Shown: positions 25,473 through 34,943, numbered from the stretch's first letter. The stretch: 64,000 nucleotides of DNA from Shewanella nanhaiensis (GCF_019457885.1 NZ_JAHZST010000007.1:1-64000); one strand, 5' to 3'. Notes: generated by a model not told the origin, from the sequence alone. Translations and numbers: made by a program.

Positions 25473-28400
25473 ATGAAAACAAAATTAGCAGTAGCCATAT
25501 CCATGGCTTTACTGACTGCCAGTATTGAGGCTCAAACACTGGAAACGGCAAACGGAGAAACTGTTGAACTGAATATTCCAAGTTCAATGGTTAAACAGCA
25601 GCTCAGAAACAAACTAGATGGTATCCAAGGGGTAAAATTTGTACCTGAACCTGGGCTGGGTGAGCAGGAATATGTGTATATTATTCGATTAAAAGATCCT
25701 GCAGTCGCCAACTACCAAGGAGATATCGCAGGGCTTAAAGCCACCAGCCCACAATTTCTCAAACATAGCTCAGGCAGTAACAAGCTACGAAGTGGCAAGC
25801 TCAATATAGCTAAATCAGAAGTCAAAGCTTACCAAAGTTACCTGCAATCAAAACAGAGCCACTTTTTAATGAAAGCTCAAGCCGTCACAGGCAACAGTAT
25901 TGAGGCTATTACCCAGTTTAGCTATGCTTTTAACGGCATGTCAGTTCGCATGACACAAGCTCAAGCAATTAAATTAGCTGAACTTCAAGATGTTGCGTTT
26001 ATTGAACGTGAACGCATGGAGCAACTAGAGACAGATGTGAGTCAGGCGCTTATCGGCTCACCTCAGGTATGGGATGGTTCAGCAACAGGCACCAAAGCCA
26101 TGGGTGAAGGAGTTATTGTTGGGATCATTGACTCTGGGATTAACTCTGATCACGACTCATTCGCCGACATTGGCCAAGACGGTTACGATCATACCAACCC
26201 TTGGGGACAAGGTGTCTATGTCGGTGATTGCAAAACTGATTTCACCGATATGTGTAACGATAAACTAATCGGTATACGCAGCTATTCAGATATCACCGAT
26301 GACTATGATGATGTAAGCGTGTTTGGCGATAATCCACCTGCTAAAAATGGCGAGGATTATGGTGGTCACGGCTCTCATGTCGCCAGCACAGCCGCGGGTA
26401 ATATTCTACTAAACGTTCCTCTTGTTGAAGGCGAGGTGGGGAAGCTTGAAAGTGACGGGATAGAGACTGGAGTCGAGTTTGCGCAGATCTCAGGCGTCGC
26501 TCCCCACGCAAATATTGTCTCATATCAAATCTGTAGCCCAGGAGACAGTGGAGATACCTACTCAGGTTGTTCAAGCACTGCGATATTAAAAGCAATAGAC
26601 GATACAGTTAAAGATGGAGTAGATATTATTAACTTCTCCATCAGTGGTGGAGGAAATCCTTGGCAAAGCTCGGCTGAGCAAGCTTTTCTTAGCGCAAGAA
26701 ACGCTGGTATTTTTGTTGCTGTTGCAGCAGGAAATACACGCGCAGGCGGCCCAGAGCAAGTCCCCTATTCAACAAACAAAAATGCCCCTTGGTACACCTC
26801 TGTTGCAAACTCAACTCATAATCGAGATATTGCCAGATCAATTGAGTTCAATAATAACAGCTATGACTTTACCCCTGGCTCTGGCCCAGTTCAAACAGAG
26901 GTGATCTCTGCTGAGCCTCTTTATGCAGGTAGCCTTGATGCAACTAACATTGAAGGTTGTAATGCTTTTGCCGCAAAAGCGTTCGAGAACAAAGTCGCGC
27001 TCATTAAACGTGGAAGCTGTAATTTTAGCGACAAAGTAAATAACGCTATCGCCGCAGATGCTAAGGCCATCATCGTTTTCAATAAAGATGGTGAAGCGAA
27101 TGCCAGGCTGACCATGTCAAGCTTAGAGAAAACCACAATACCAGCCGTTTTTATAGGAAATCTTGATGGATTAGAGATGGTCGCAGCATTGACTGAAAAC
27201 CCTAAGCTTAAAGTCACTATCGACCCTAAACCTAAGATTTTAGAGAGAGAAGCCGACGTGCTATCTCCTGGCTCTCTTATCGGGCCAAACGCTACCAATG
27301 ATGTCATCGTCCCCTTTGTTGCAGCGCCAGGCTCAGATATATATGCAGCCTACTCAGATCAACAGTTTGGCCATGATAAAACAGGCACAAATCCAGCAGA
27401 CTTTACAGTCATGTCAGGAACTTCAATGGCAAGCCCTCATGTAGCTGGTGCCGGTGCACTACTAAAATCAGCTCATAAAGATTGGACACCAGATAATATT
27501 CGCTCCGCATTAATGTTAACCGCAACCACCGCCCAAGGAATGAAAAAAGCCGATGGTAAAACCATAGCTGATGCATTTGATGTGGGTTCAGGACGTATTC
27601 GTGTCGATCTCGCGGCAAAAACGGGTCTTATTATGGATGAGTTAGCCCTAAATTATGAGATTGCCAACCCAGCAACTAATGGCGATCCCCGTAAGTTAAA
27701 TATTCCCAGCATGGCGGACTCTAAATGTGTTAATACCTGTAGCTGGACGCGTGTAGTCACCGCAACAGGCGATGGTAACTGGAGCGCACAAAGCACCAGT
27801 ATCACAGAAAACTTGAACCTGACGGTATCTCCAGCAACATTCAGCCTGAAAGCCGGTGAAAGCCAAAGCATTACCGTGACTGCAGATGTAACGAATGCCA
27901 CACAGGAGTGGGGCTTTGGGCAACTCACACTCACCTCAGAGTCTTACCCTGACGCAAATATGCCGATAGTGGCTAAAATTGCTAAACGCAATTTGCCAAC
28001 TCTGCTTACCATAGATGCAACCCGTGATGCTGATGAGCGTAACTACACTCAGCTTAAAGCGATCGATCTTCCAGACCTCACCGCTAGCGTTACTCACTTA
28101 AAGTTAAGCGATAGCTTTGAATCTAAAGTTAAACAGGACTCAAATGTCAGCAGCGCACTGGATGATCTTAAAGATGGGGTGCAGGTATTCAAATTCTCGG
28201 TAAATGATAACGCGCTCTATTTCAGGAGCTCAATCAGCTACACCACCTCACCTGATCTCGACATGTTTGTCCTTTTAGACAAGAAAGATGGCAGCGATGT
28301 GAGCATAATAGCAAGCTCCGCTTTTGCAGGTTCCAACGAGAGCGTACTACTCACAGCACCTCAAGCCGGTGATTATTATGTTGTTGTTCAGAACTACCAA

Positions 28401-29354
28401 GCCTCTGCAGTTGGCGCTGAGGATGCTTTCGGACTCAAACAACTCACTCTGTATGATGAAGCATCGGACAATCTATCGCTAAAATTAACTGGAGACATGA
28501 AAGATTTCGCCTTAAACATAGCCTGGGATGAACAGATGCTGGCAGGTGATGAAGGCTTAGCTGTCGTCAAGCTCAAGAGCTCTGATGATAAGGTGGCAGA
28601 CGTGACACTACCAATCGTTTTTGAGCGTAAAGGCGATGATGTGATTATGCCTTTAGAGGAAACGCTCTCAGGTAATTTAACCGCGGGAGAGCCAACAAAA
28701 GTGCTTAATAAAATTGAAGCCAACAAAACTCAAGAAACCCGTATTTACATGCTAGAAGCTAAGATCCCAGATAGCCATGAGGTGGCTAACATCTCTCATG
28801 ACGGTAAGTTGGTCGACAATGTGATCAATTGGCGTGTCGAGATGACATCAGGCATGGCAAGCCAAGATGTAACATTTGACTTAATTCCACGTAAAGCCAG
28901 TACAAAAAACAGCTTAACCCTGTCCAATACTGTGGATAATCCCACCGCGAAAAAACTAGAACAAACCTACAGTTTTGATGTGGCAGAGTTGAAACCAACT
29001 GCTAAAGTTGATGCGCCAAACTCTATCCTTGAAGGTACAACGTTGGTGTTGGATGCTAGTGTGTCTTCAGATCCTAATGGTGATGATTTAACCTATAAGT
29101 GGACTCAATTAGGTGGAACAAGTGTGACGTTTAATAACACTGCAGACAAAATCAGCTTTCTCGCCCCAACTGTTGATGTCAATGCACAGACACTCTCCTT
29201 TCAAGTGGAGGTTAATGACGGCAATGGCAACTCAGACTCAACGCTCGTCTCAGTATCGGTCACCGATAAGGTAGAGAGGAAAAGTGGCGGCTCACTAGGC
29301 TGGCTAACACTTCTCCTACTCCCCTTAGCATGGAGACGCCGTAAACAAGGTTAA
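25473..29354 (+). CDS. S8 subtilisin-family protease with GlyGly-CTERM tail
   Basis: 1293 aa. Signal peptide to about 20; I9-like propeptide region 60-180; S8 domain about 205-690 with catalytic D220 (I-I-D-S-G-I), H299 (G-G-H-G-S-H-V-A) and S651 (G-T-S-M-A-S-P). A protease-associated (PA) domain is inserted around 475-575 (C-N-A-F-A-A-K-A-F followed by I-K-R-G-S-C-N-F). A fibronectin-like region and an Ig/PKD-like domain near 1170-1255 follow. The end, G-G-S-L-G-W-L-T-L-L-L-L-P-L-A-W-R-R-R, is a GlyGly-CTERM signal processed by rhombosortase after type II secretion. It is thus an exported, transiently surface-bound protease. Confidence 0.93.
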   Translation: MKTKLAVAISMALLTASIEAQTLETANGETVELNIPSSMVKQQLRNKLDGIQGVKFVPEPGLGEQEYVYIIRLKDPAVANYQGDIAGLKATSPQFLKHSSGSNKLRSGKLNIAKSEVKAYQSYLQSKQSHFLMKAQAVTGNSIEAITQFSYAFNGMSVRMTQAQAIKLAELQDVAFIERERMEQLETDVSQALIGSPQVWDGSATGTKAMGEGVIVGIIDSGINSDHDSFADIGQDGYDHTNPWGQGVYVGDCKTDFTDMCNDKLIGIRSYSDITDDYDDVSVFGDNPPAKNGEDYGGHGSHVASTAAGNILLNVPLVEGEVGKLESDGIETGVEFAQISGVAPHANIVSYQICSPGDSGDTYSGCSSTAILKAIDDTVKDGVDIINFSISGGGNPWQSSAEQAFLSARNAGIFVAVAAGNTRAGGPEQVPYSTNKNAPWYTSVANSTHNRDIARSIEFNNNSYDFTPGSGPVQTEVISAEPLYAGSLDATNIEGCNAFAAKAFENKVALIKRGSCNFSDKVNNAIAADAKAIIVFNKDGEANARLTMSSLEKTTIPAVFIGNLDGLEMVAALTENPKLKVTIDPKPKILEREADVLSPGSLIGPNATNDVIVPFVAAPGSDIYAAYSDQQFGHDKTGTNPADFTVMSGTSMASPHVAGAGALLKSAHKDWTPDNIRSALMLTATTAQGMKKADGKTIADAFDVGSGRIRVDLAAKTGLIMDELALNYEIANPATNGDPRKLNIPSMADSKCVNTCSWTRVVTATGDGNWSAQSTSITENLNLTVSPATFSLKAGESQSITVTADVTNATQEWGFGQLTLTSESYPDANMPIVAKIAKRNLPTLLTIDATRDADERNYTQLKAIDLPDLTASVTHLKLSDSFESKVKQDSNVSSALDDLKDGVQVFKFSVNDNALYFRSSISYTTSPDLDMFVLLDKKDGSDVSIIASSAFAGSNESVLLTAPQAGDYYVVVQNYQASAVGAEDAFGLKQLTLYDEASDNLSLKLTGDMKDFALNIAWDEQMLAGDEGLAVVKLKSSDDKVADVTLPIVFERKGDDVIMPLEETLSGNLTAGEPTKVLNKIEANKTQETRIYMLEAKIPDSHEVANISHDGKLVDNVINWRVEMTSGMASQDVTFDLIPRKASTKNSLTLSNTVDNPTAKKLEQTYSFDVAELKPTAKVDAPNSILEGTTLVLDASVSSDPNGDDLTYKWTQLGGTSVTFNNTADKISFLAPTVDVNAQTLSFQVEVNDGNGNSDSTLVSVSVTDKVERKSGGSLGWLTLLLLPLAWRRRKQG

Positions 29355-29371
29355 TCTCAATCTGTACTAAC

Positions 29372-29401
29372 AAAAAAGGGTCTATCTCTGTAGGCCCTTT
29401 C
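29372..29401 (+). terminator. terminator after the subtilase gene
   Basis: AAAGGGTCT and AGGCCCTTT pair (with one G-U) around an eight-base loop, followed by a short T/C stretch. Preceding A residues may also serve the convergent arsR gene. Confidence 0.65.
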
Positions 29402-29431
29402 ATTACACTTAACTTCTTATCCTAATTGCTA

Positions 29432-29728
29432 TTAATCACACTTCTGCGCGCTGCAACACTCCGCTTGGAGAAAATCAATAACCTCCTGCAAAACCTCATA
29501 CTGCGGCACACAAAACAACACCCGACCTTCACGATGCTGCTTAACAAGTCCTGCCGAAATCAAGCTTGAGATATGATGAGAAAGAGTCGAGCCAGGAATA
29601 CTGAGCTCCTCCTGTACCTCCCCTACAGGGATCCCCTGATAACCCGCTTTTACCAAACGTTTAAAAATAGCCAAGCGAGTCGGGTGCCCCAACTCTTTCA
29701 TCGCTTTAGCTGCAAACTCAAGATCCAT
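29432..29728 (-). CDS. ArsR-family metal/metalloid-responsive repressor
   Basis: 98 aa from M-D-L-E-F, chosen because GGAG lies seven bases upstream; longer in-frame starts have none. The winged helix-turn-helix contains L-G-H-P-T-R-L-A-I-F, V-G-E-V-Q-E-E-L-S-I-P-G-S-T-L-S-H-H-I (recognition helix) and E-G-R-V-L-F as wing. The C-terminus carries A-E-C-C-S-A-Q-K-C-D, three cysteines typical of As(III)/Sb(III) or soft-metal sensing in type-2 ArsR proteins. It diverges from the permease gene, which it should repress in the absence of metal. Confidence 0.88.
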   Translation of the reverse strand: MDLEFAAKAMKELGHPTRLAIFKRLVKAGYQGIPVGEVQEELSIPGSTLSHHISSLISAGLVKQHREGRVLFCVPQYEVLQEVIDFLQAECCSAQKCD

Positions 29729-29757
29729 TCTAGCTCCGGTCATTAACTCAAACATCT

Positions 29758-29813
29758 CTATATTTCGAGAATAACAGAAATATATTGACAGGAGCAAGTC
29801 TTCTCAATTATAT
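29758..29813 (+). promoter_or_regulatory. ArsR-type operator and sigma-70 promoter for the permease
   Basis: The inverted repeat ATATTTC...GAAATAT (about 29759-29783) lies just before TTGACA (29785-29790), 17 bases from TTATAT (29808-29813). This gives a well-formed rightward promoter with an adjacent operator. A further AGAAATATAG half-site lies near 29837. Confidence 0.65.
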
Positions 29814-29931
29814 TCGCCACAACAATTCGACTGTTCCAGAAATATAGTTAACTAACTTTATCTCTTTTCTCCTAAAGCTCATCGCCAGCAGTGAAAGAGA
29901 AAAGACACCAGATCTTGAAGAGGTACAATAT

Positions 29932-30855
29932 ATGCTGTCACAAAGCACCATCAACATGCTCCAAGAAACATTGAACATGTTTGTTTTTCTTGCGGTAGAG
30001 CTAACCTTGCTGTTCCTAGCCATCAGCTACCTAGTCGGCGTACTGCAGGAGTATATTCCACCAAGTAAGATCCAGAGTATTTTAAGTTCAAAAAATGGCA
30101 AAGGTTATCTTGTCGCGGGCTTTTTAGGTGCTATCACCCCCTTCTGCTCCTGCTCAACCATCCCATTTTTAAAGGGATTACTCAGGGCAAAGGCGGGATT
30201 TGGCACCATGATGGTATTCCTGTTCGCCAGCCCACTGCTCAATCCGATTATTATCGGATTATTTGCCGTTACCTTCGGACTTAAAGTGACACTCTTCTAC
30301 TTTGTTATGGCCATGGGCGTCTCCGTTATCGCAGGCTATACACTCGAGAGATTGGGATTTGAAAAGTACATTAAAGCCGAAGCCTATGAGGAACCTAAGC
30401 CTAGCTGTTGTGGCACTAGCTGTGGGGCTAAACCTGCAAGCGTTAGCAAATGGAGAAGAATATGGAACGCCACTTGGAAAGACTTTAAGAAGGTACTTCC
30501 CTATCTAATAGGCGGTATTGCGGTGGGCTCTATGATTTACGGCTTTATGCCAACTGAGTTTGTCGCCAAAGTCGCCAGTGACAGTAACCCCTTTGCCGTA
30601 CCCATTGCCGCAATCATAGGTATTCCGCTCTACATTCGCGCCGAGGCGGTCATACCACTCAGTGCAGCACTTGCAGCTAAGGGGATGGGGTTAGGCGCTG
30701 TCATGGCATTGATTATTGGCAGTGCTGGCGCCAGTCTAACAGAGGTGATACTGCTTAAATCTTTGTTCAAAAATCAGATGATAATTGCGTTTCTCACTGT
30801 GATCATCACCATGGCAATCGGCGCAGGTTACCTGTATGGCTTTATCTTTAGTTAA
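29932..30855 (+). CDS. ArsP/SO_0444-type metal(loid) efflux permease (DUF318)
   Basis: 307 aa with eight or more membrane helices in two halves. The conserved motif T-P-F-C-S-C-S-T-I-P (C72, C74) matches the metal-site cysteines of ArsP-type permeases. A cytoplasmic loop at about 155-170 has a second cysteine cluster, S-C-C-G-T-S-C-G. The second half repeats the fold with I-G-I-P-L-Y-I-R-A-E-A-V-I-P. The likely task is export of methylated or trivalent arsenic or of copper/zinc; the substrate is unproven. The divergent ArsR-type repressor supports metal-induced expression. Confidence 0.82.
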   Translation: MLSQSTINMLQETLNMFVFLAVELTLLFLAISYLVGVLQEYIPPSKIQSILSSKNGKGYLVAGFLGAITPFCSCSTIPFLKGLLRAKAGFGTMMVFLFASPLLNPIIIGLFAVTFGLKVTLFYFVMAMGVSVIAGYTLERLGFEKYIKAEAYEEPKPSCCGTSCGAKPASVSKWRRIWNATWKDFKKVLPYLIGGIAVGSMIYGFMPTEFVAKVASDSNPFAVPIAAIIGIPLYIRAEAVIPLSAALAAKGMGLGAVMALIIGSAGASLTEVILLKSLFKNQMIIAFLTVIITMAIGAGYLYGFIFS

Positions 30856-30873
30856 GGTCATTCACTAAGAGCA

Positions 30874-31227
30874 TTAACTCCCCTTTTGGATCTCCTTCTG
30901 TAGATCCTCAAGGGCATCTAATATCGTCATAAACTTATTTCCAAATGGCGTCACTCGATACTCAACCCGCGGCGGGATCTCTGGATAGGATAGCTTTTCT
31001 AAAATCCCAAACTCCACATTGCGCTTCAGACATTGATTCAACACTTTTGTCGTTAAACCATCAACACTGCGCACCATCTCACCAGGTCGATTAACCTCCT
31101 GATCCAACAGCTGATAGACAGTCAGTGACCATTTACACCCAACTATAGTCTCAACCATACGTGCACTTTCACTTGGGCCAACAACCCTTTGTTGTAAATC
31201 AGAAATTTCTTTCTCTTTTAAAGTCAT
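30874..31227 (-). CDS. HxlR-family transcriptional regulator
   Basis: 117 aa. The HxlR winged helix-turn-helix: V-G-C-K-W-S-L-T-V-Y-Q-L-L, R-S-V-D-G-L-T-T-K-V-L-N-Q-C-L-K (recognition helix), then P-R-V-E-Y-R-V-T-P-F-G. The cysteine in G-C-K-W matches the position used for electrophile or redox sensing in several HxlR proteins. It diverges from the SDR/cupin pair and probably controls it through the GTAC-N6-GTAC site in front of its own start. Confidence 0.88.
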   Translation of the reverse strand: MTLKEKEISDLQQRVVGPSESARMVETIVGCKWSLTVYQLLDQEVNRPGEMVRSVDGLTTKVLNQCLKRNVEFGILEKLSYPEIPPRVEYRVTPFGNKFMTILDALEDLQKEIQKGS

Positions 31228-31233
31228 AAAGAT

Positions 31234-31247
31234 GTACCAAAAAGTAC
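31234..31247. promoter_or_regulatory. GTAC-N6-GTAC operator candidate
   Basis: GTACCAAAAAGTAC, six bases before the HxlR gene start and in the divergent gap with the SDR gene. It is symmetric and suits an HxlR dimer. Confidence 0.45.
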
Positions 31248-31366
31248 CTAGTAAACCGAATTGTGCTTACTTTTTTTGTCCGTCCATGATCCGTAAGGTT
31301 ATCACATCAAGTGGCAAATGATGCCGACAAGCAAATTTTTCATATATTAAATAAGAGGGACTCAAG

Positions 31367-32134
31367 ATGACATTTACACATACAGGTATCGCAATGATAA
31401 TTGGTGGCTCAAGTGGAATGGGCTTTGAGTCAGCTAAGCAACTACTACAAGCCAATATTGAAGTGGTGATCATAGGCAATAATATATCCAAACTTGATAA
31501 AGCAGTATCAGAGCTCAGTAGATTGGGTAAAGTCTCGTCCATTCAAGCCAACCTTTACCAAGAGAGCCAAGTACAGCGAATTGTAGATTTTATTGAGCAG
31601 CCATCGACTAAAATTAGCTATCTGGTTAATGCAGCAGGATACTTCAATCCTAAGCCCTTTATTGACCATAGCCTCAGCGACTATGAGATCTATATGGAGT
31701 TAAATAAAGCCAGCTTTATCCTCTCTCAAGCGGTGGCTAAAAACATGATGAGCAATGGTGGAGGAAATATCGTTAATATCGGCTCTATGTGGGCAAAGCA
31801 GGCGATTAAAGCCACTCCCTCTTCAGCCTATTCGATGGCCAAAGCTGGACTTCATGCGCTAACTCAGCATATGGCGATGGAACTTGCAGACTTTAATATC
31901 AGGGTTAATGCCGTCTCACCTGCAGTGGTCAAGACTCCCATCTATGAAACCTTTATTGATCCGGCTCAAATGGACGATGCATTAGCAGGTTTTAACGAAT
32001 TTCATCCCATTGGAAGAATAGGCACGCCAAGCGATATAGCTAACAGCATCAGTTTCCTACTCAGCGATGAAAGCAGTTGGGTTACTGGCGCAATATGGGA
32101 TACCGACGGCGGCGTCATGGCTGGACGTAATTAA
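31367..32134 (+). CDS. short-chain dehydrogenase/reductase
   Basis: 255 aa classical SDR. The nucleotide-binding motif G-G-S-S-G-M-G spans 13-19, N-A-A-G is at 88-91, and the catalytic triad is S140, Y155 and K159 (Y-S-M-A-K). N36-39 after I-I-G replace the Asp or Arg often found at the end of the second strand, so cofactor preference is unclear. C-terminal [10 protein letters not shown] and [12 protein letters not shown] are standard. The substrate is unknown. It is co-transcribed with the double cupin 45 bp downstream and lies under the divergent HxlR regulator. Confidence 0.9.
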   Translation: MTFTHTGIAMIIGGSSGMGFESAKQLLQANIEVVIIGNNISKLDKAVSELSRLGKVSSIQANLYQESQVQRIVDFIEQPSTKISYLVNAAGYFNPKPFIDHSLSDYEIYMELNKASFILSQAVAKNMMSNGGGNIVNIGSMWAKQAIKATPSSAYSMAKAGLHALTQHMAMELADFNIRVNAVSPAVVKTPIYETFIDPAQMDDALAGFNEFHPIGRIGTPSDIANSISFLLSDESSWVTGAIWDTDGGVMAGRN

Positions 32135-32179
32135 AACAAGTACCAGAATCCAAGACTCAAATTTAATTACAGGTGGCAT

Positions 32180-32848
32180 ATGCAGCAGCTCAAATCAAAT
32201 ATCAATATCGACTTCTCCAAGAAAGTGGTGATCGATACCAACCAGCTGGAGTGGTTACCGAGCCCGCTTAAAGGAGTAACACGTAAACAGCTGGCTAGAG
32301 AAGACCTTGAAAGCGGCCATGCCACCAGCATCGTAAAGTACCAAGCAGGTTCCCATTTCAAACGCCACTCTCACCCTCAAGGTGAAGAGATACTGGTATT
32401 AGAGGGAGTCTTTTCTGATGAAACCGGAAACTTTGGCCCTGGCACCTACATACGTAACCCGCCAGGAAGCAGTCACCGTCCCTTTAGTACTGACGGCTGC
32501 ACCCTATTTGTTAAACTGAACCAGTTTGATAAAAATGACCTACAACAAGTACGGGTCGACACCCACTCAACACCTTGGCAACGGGGAATAGGTGGTCTAG
32601 AAGTGATGTCACTCCATGATTTTGAGGGACAACATACGGCACTGGTAAAATGGCCTGCAGATGAAGTCTTCCAACCTCACCGTCATTTCGGCGGCGAAGA
32701 GATACTAGTACTCTCAGGTTTGTTTGAGGATGAACATGGACAATACCCAGCAAACACTTGGATACGTAGCCCCCACATGAGCCAACATCACCCTTTTGTT
32801 AAAGAGGAGACCATCATCTTAGTCAAAATAGGACACTTGCCAGTTTAA
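32180..32848 (+). CDS. double-cupin protein, ChrR-like
   Basis: 222 aa with two cupin repeats. In the first (about 50-115), H-S-H-P-Q-G-E-E-I-L-V-L-E-G supplies two His and a Glu; in the second (about 155-220), H-R-H-F-G-G-E-E-I-L-V-L-S-G does the same. Both are thus intact metal sites (H-x-H-x3-4-E), as in the C-terminal cupin of anti-sigma factor ChrR, but without its zinc anti-sigma domain. An oxygenase or isomerase role with the SDR is possible. Its 3' end is duplicated at 58088-58198, so the island at 32.9-58.2 kb is bordered on both sides by this gene end. Confidence 0.85.
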   Translation: MQQLKSNINIDFSKKVVIDTNQLEWLPSPLKGVTRKQLAREDLESGHATSIVKYQAGSHFKRHSHPQGEEILVLEGVFSDETGNFGPGTYIRNPPGSSHRPFSTDGCTLFVKLNQFDKNDLQQVRVDTHSTPWQRGIGGLEVMSLHDFEGQHTALVKWPADEVFQPHRHFGGEEILVLSGLFEDEHGQYPANTWIRSPHMSQHHPFVKEETIILVKIGHLPV

Positions 32849-32903
32849 TAGACTGAGCTAATGCTAATACGAGATGGTCAGTAATCTCTAAATTAGTTAA
32901 TCG

Positions 32904-33230
32904 TTAGTGAACAGAAATATATCCAATATGGCAGTAGTTATTGCCAGAGTTTTGCTCCTGATTAGTATAAAGTCGTACGGAGTTTCCAGCCATTTTAGCA
33001 GCAAGAAGAGTACTCACTAATACTTGATAATTACTATCACTATCATTTAAGTATGCCCAAGTATGATTATTACCACATAACTTGGGCCCCCCTTTTAGTG
33101 TGATTCTAAAACCATAATTTTGACCATGTGTAACATCTATGGTGTTAATCGTGCCAGCAACTGTTCCATCCCATGCAGAACAAAGGTTTGGTATAGATAA
33201 GACTAAAATAAAAATGAGAATATATCGCAT
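32904..33230 (-). CDS. small secreted protein, island family member A10
   Basis: 108 aa; the signal peptide ends around N-L-C-S-A. The mature part follows the family plan: an N-terminal strand (I-N-T-I-D-V), one cysteine in the middle (K-L-C-G), the helix Y-Q-V-L-V-S-T-L-L-A-A-K-M-A, the strand N-S-V-R-L-Y, then a second cysteine (N-Y-C-H) and a short final strand. It is the last gene of array A and lies 56 bp from the convergent cupin stop, with no clear terminator between. Confidence 0.75.
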   Translation of the reverse strand: MRYILIFILVLSIPNLCSAWDGTVAGTINTIDVTHGQNYGFRITLKGGPKLCGNNHTWAYLNDSDSNYQVLVSTLLAAKMAGNSVRLYTNQEQNSGNNYCHIGYISVH

Positions 33231-33252
33231 GATCTAGTTACCCTTTTAAACG

Positions 33253-33585
33253 CTATTTAGTCACAAGAAAGCGGTTAATGTGAGGCGCGCAAGCACGTGT
33301 CGTACTTGAGACATTCATTGTCATAGTCTTGTCAGACATAAAAGCCGCCAGCAATGTACTTACCATCACTTCATAGTTAGGATGCGATTTGTCAATAGAG
33401 AAACGGGTTCCCCCATCACACGTACTTACATCACTATTCCTATACTCAGTAAAGAAAATCAGCCCATCGGTATACGGGTATACCTTCGTTATTTTAGTAT
33501 TACTGGACCAAAATTGAGCTTGAGCAAAATTAGACACAAAACATAGCGTAATGGCAGCAAAAAATTTTATTGTTATTACTTTCAT
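33253..33585 (-). CDS. small secreted protein, island family member A9
   Basis: 110 aa; signal peptide to about 23 (N-F-A-Q-A-Q). Family helix Y-E-V-M-V-S-T-L-L-A-A-F-M-S, followed by K-T-M-T-M-N-V; cysteines in S-T-C-D and R-A-C-A. AAGGAGG precedes the ATG, and the start overlaps the TGA of the upstream lipoprotein gene (ATGA), so the two are translationally coupled. It is closest to A10 in the helix (V-S-T-L-L-A-A). Confidence 0.75.
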   Translation of the reverse strand: MKVITIKFFAAITLCFVSNFAQAQFWSSNTKITKVYPYTDGLIFFTEYRNSDVSTCDGGTRFSIDKSHPNYEVMVSTLLAAFMSDKTMTMNVSSTTRACAPHINRFLVTK

Positions 33586-34253
33586 TTAACCTCCTTATCA
33601 GTGAGCGACTCAACAGGTGAATCTAAATGCTTCTCTACCACTTTGCCAATGACAACATCTACAGCCTGCTGCATCAATGAAACAGATAGACCGCCATTAG
33701 TTTTAATTTCAGCTAATGGATAGCTAGGAACTTCATCGCTTTTGTTGCCATTTTCTGTAACGTTAAAGTCATTAGGGTAATGATATTCAAATTGCTCACC
33801 TTTACCTGTTTTAACAATCACGACAAGCTCTGCCACAGTGGCATCATCGCCCCCGCCAGTCGTTTTAAAGCCATAACGCTTTACCTCTATACTTGGCAGC
33901 TCATTGCTCACACCAGCACCAGCACCAGCATAGTTTAAATCAATAACGACAGGGTTCAATTTAGATTGGGAGTGCTTATCTACACTCTTTACAACATATA
34001 ACGACATATCAAAACCACTCGCCACTGCCGACTCTCGAATATCCTTTGCTATCCCCTCATCGATGGCGACACCAAGGGCGATACCAACTGGCCCCATAGT
34101 CGACATCAAGGCTATTCCAGCACCAGCCCCCTTACCCTGGAACTGGATTCGATTAGGTTCTGAAAAACTATACGATACATCTTGCTGTTCAAATGATTTA
34201 CTCGCACAACCAAACAGCAAAAACAAACATAAACAATGTATAAAAATTTTCAT
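33582..34253 (-). CDS. lipoprotein with glycine-zipper-like segment, inside array A
   Basis: 223 aa from M-K-I-F-I-H, with the lipobox L-L-F-G-C. Residues about 38-65 contain a Gly/Ala-rich hydrophobic stretch (G-A-G-A-G-I-A-L, then G-P-V-G-I-A-L-G-V-A) of glycine-zipper type that may insert into or assemble on a membrane. The remaining 150 residues are soluble and not recognised. It is not a member of the small-protein family but is embedded among its genes: its start lies two bases beyond the A8 stop and it overlaps A9. It may be the outer-membrane anchor or assembly partner of the array products. Confidence 0.7.
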   Translation of the reverse strand: MKIFIHCLCLFLLFGCASKSFEQQDVSYSFSEPNRIQFQGKGAGAGIALMSTMGPVGIALGVAIDEGIAKDIRESAVASGFDMSLYVVKSVDKHSQSKLNPVVIDLNYAGAGAGVSNELPSIEVKRYGFKTTGGGDDATVAELVVIVKTGKGEQFEYHYPNDFNVTENGNKSDEVPSYPLAEIKTNGGLSVSLMQQAVDVVIGKVVEKHLDSPVESLTDKEVK

Positions 34254-34255
34254 TT

Positions 34256-34609
34256 CTAACCGCCTAAAGATATACGTACGATTCTTCGATAAGCATGAGC
34301 ATTTGCGCCCCAAGCTTCACAATTACCAACGTCGTTATAGGCCAATGTTACACTCCTGCCAGCTGCTTGTGCTGCAAGTAATGTAGAATATAAACGTGCT
34401 CTTTGCTCAGGAGTATTGGTACTACTAATGGCAAATGTGCTTGGGCTAGAGCACTCATTAATTTTCGCACCTGCGCTATCTAAATTGACCAAAATAGTAT
34501 CCTTACCTGCGTACACGCTAATACTTTTAACTTTACCAGTCGTATTTAGCCAAACTGCACTTGATGAAAAACTCGTAAGCATTAAGCAGAGCATTATTAG
34601 TAACTTCAT
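34256..34609 (-). CDS. small secreted protein, island family member A8
   Basis: 117 aa; signal peptide to about 18 (S-S-S-A-V). First strands G-K-V-K-S-I-S-V-Y-A-G and T-I-L-V-N-L; cysteine N-E-C-S; helix R-L-Y-S-T-L-L-A-A-Q-A-A; strand R-S-V-T-L-A-Y; cysteine G-N-C-E. It precedes the lipoprotein gene with almost no gap and follows A7 by 10 bp. Confidence 0.75.
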   Translation of the reverse strand: MKLLIMLCLMLTSFSSSAVWLNTTGKVKSISVYAGKDTILVNLDSAGAKINECSSPSTFAISSTNTPEQRARLYSTLLAAQAAGRSVTLAYNDVGNCEAWGANAHAYRRIVRISLGG

Positions 34610-34619
34610 TAAATTATCT

Positions 34620-34943
34620 CTATGGGTTCATTATATAATTGATGCGACAACGATTTTGAATATCAGTTGAGTGACTATAAACTTGAATACAAACGCTTTC
34701 CTTCGCCATTTTAGCCGCTAACGCGATACTAAAAACATAATCCTTATTATTAGCCCCGTGTGGGATATAAAAGCCACCCGGACACTGACTTGGATTTGCT
34801 TTGTATTCAACCCAAATGCCATAGGTATCACTACCACCAGCCCACACCCTTAACCGCTGTACCTCCCCACAGTGATTTTCTACAGCTTGAGAGATACTCG
34901 AAACAAGCAATAACCCGATCAACGTTATAATACGGATAAACAT
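34620..34943 (-). CDS. small secreted protein, island family member A7
   Basis: 107 aa; signal peptide to about 20 (I-S-Q-A-V). Four mature cysteines: N-H-C-G, S-Q-C-P, S-V-C-I and N-R-C-R. Helix Y-V-F-S-I-A-L-A-A-K-M-A. G-E-V-Q-R-L-R-V-W-A-G-G is a clear version of the family's first strand. S-V-C-I-Q-V-Y resembles the decayed remnant at 48024-48131 (K-L-C-I-Y), so this subtype existed in both arrays. Confidence 0.75.
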   Translation of the reverse strand: MFIRIITLIGLLLVSSISQAVENHCGEVQRLRVWAGGSDTYGIWVEYKANPSQCPGGFYIPHGANNKDYVFSIALAAKMAKESVCIQVYSHSTDIQNRCRINYIMNP

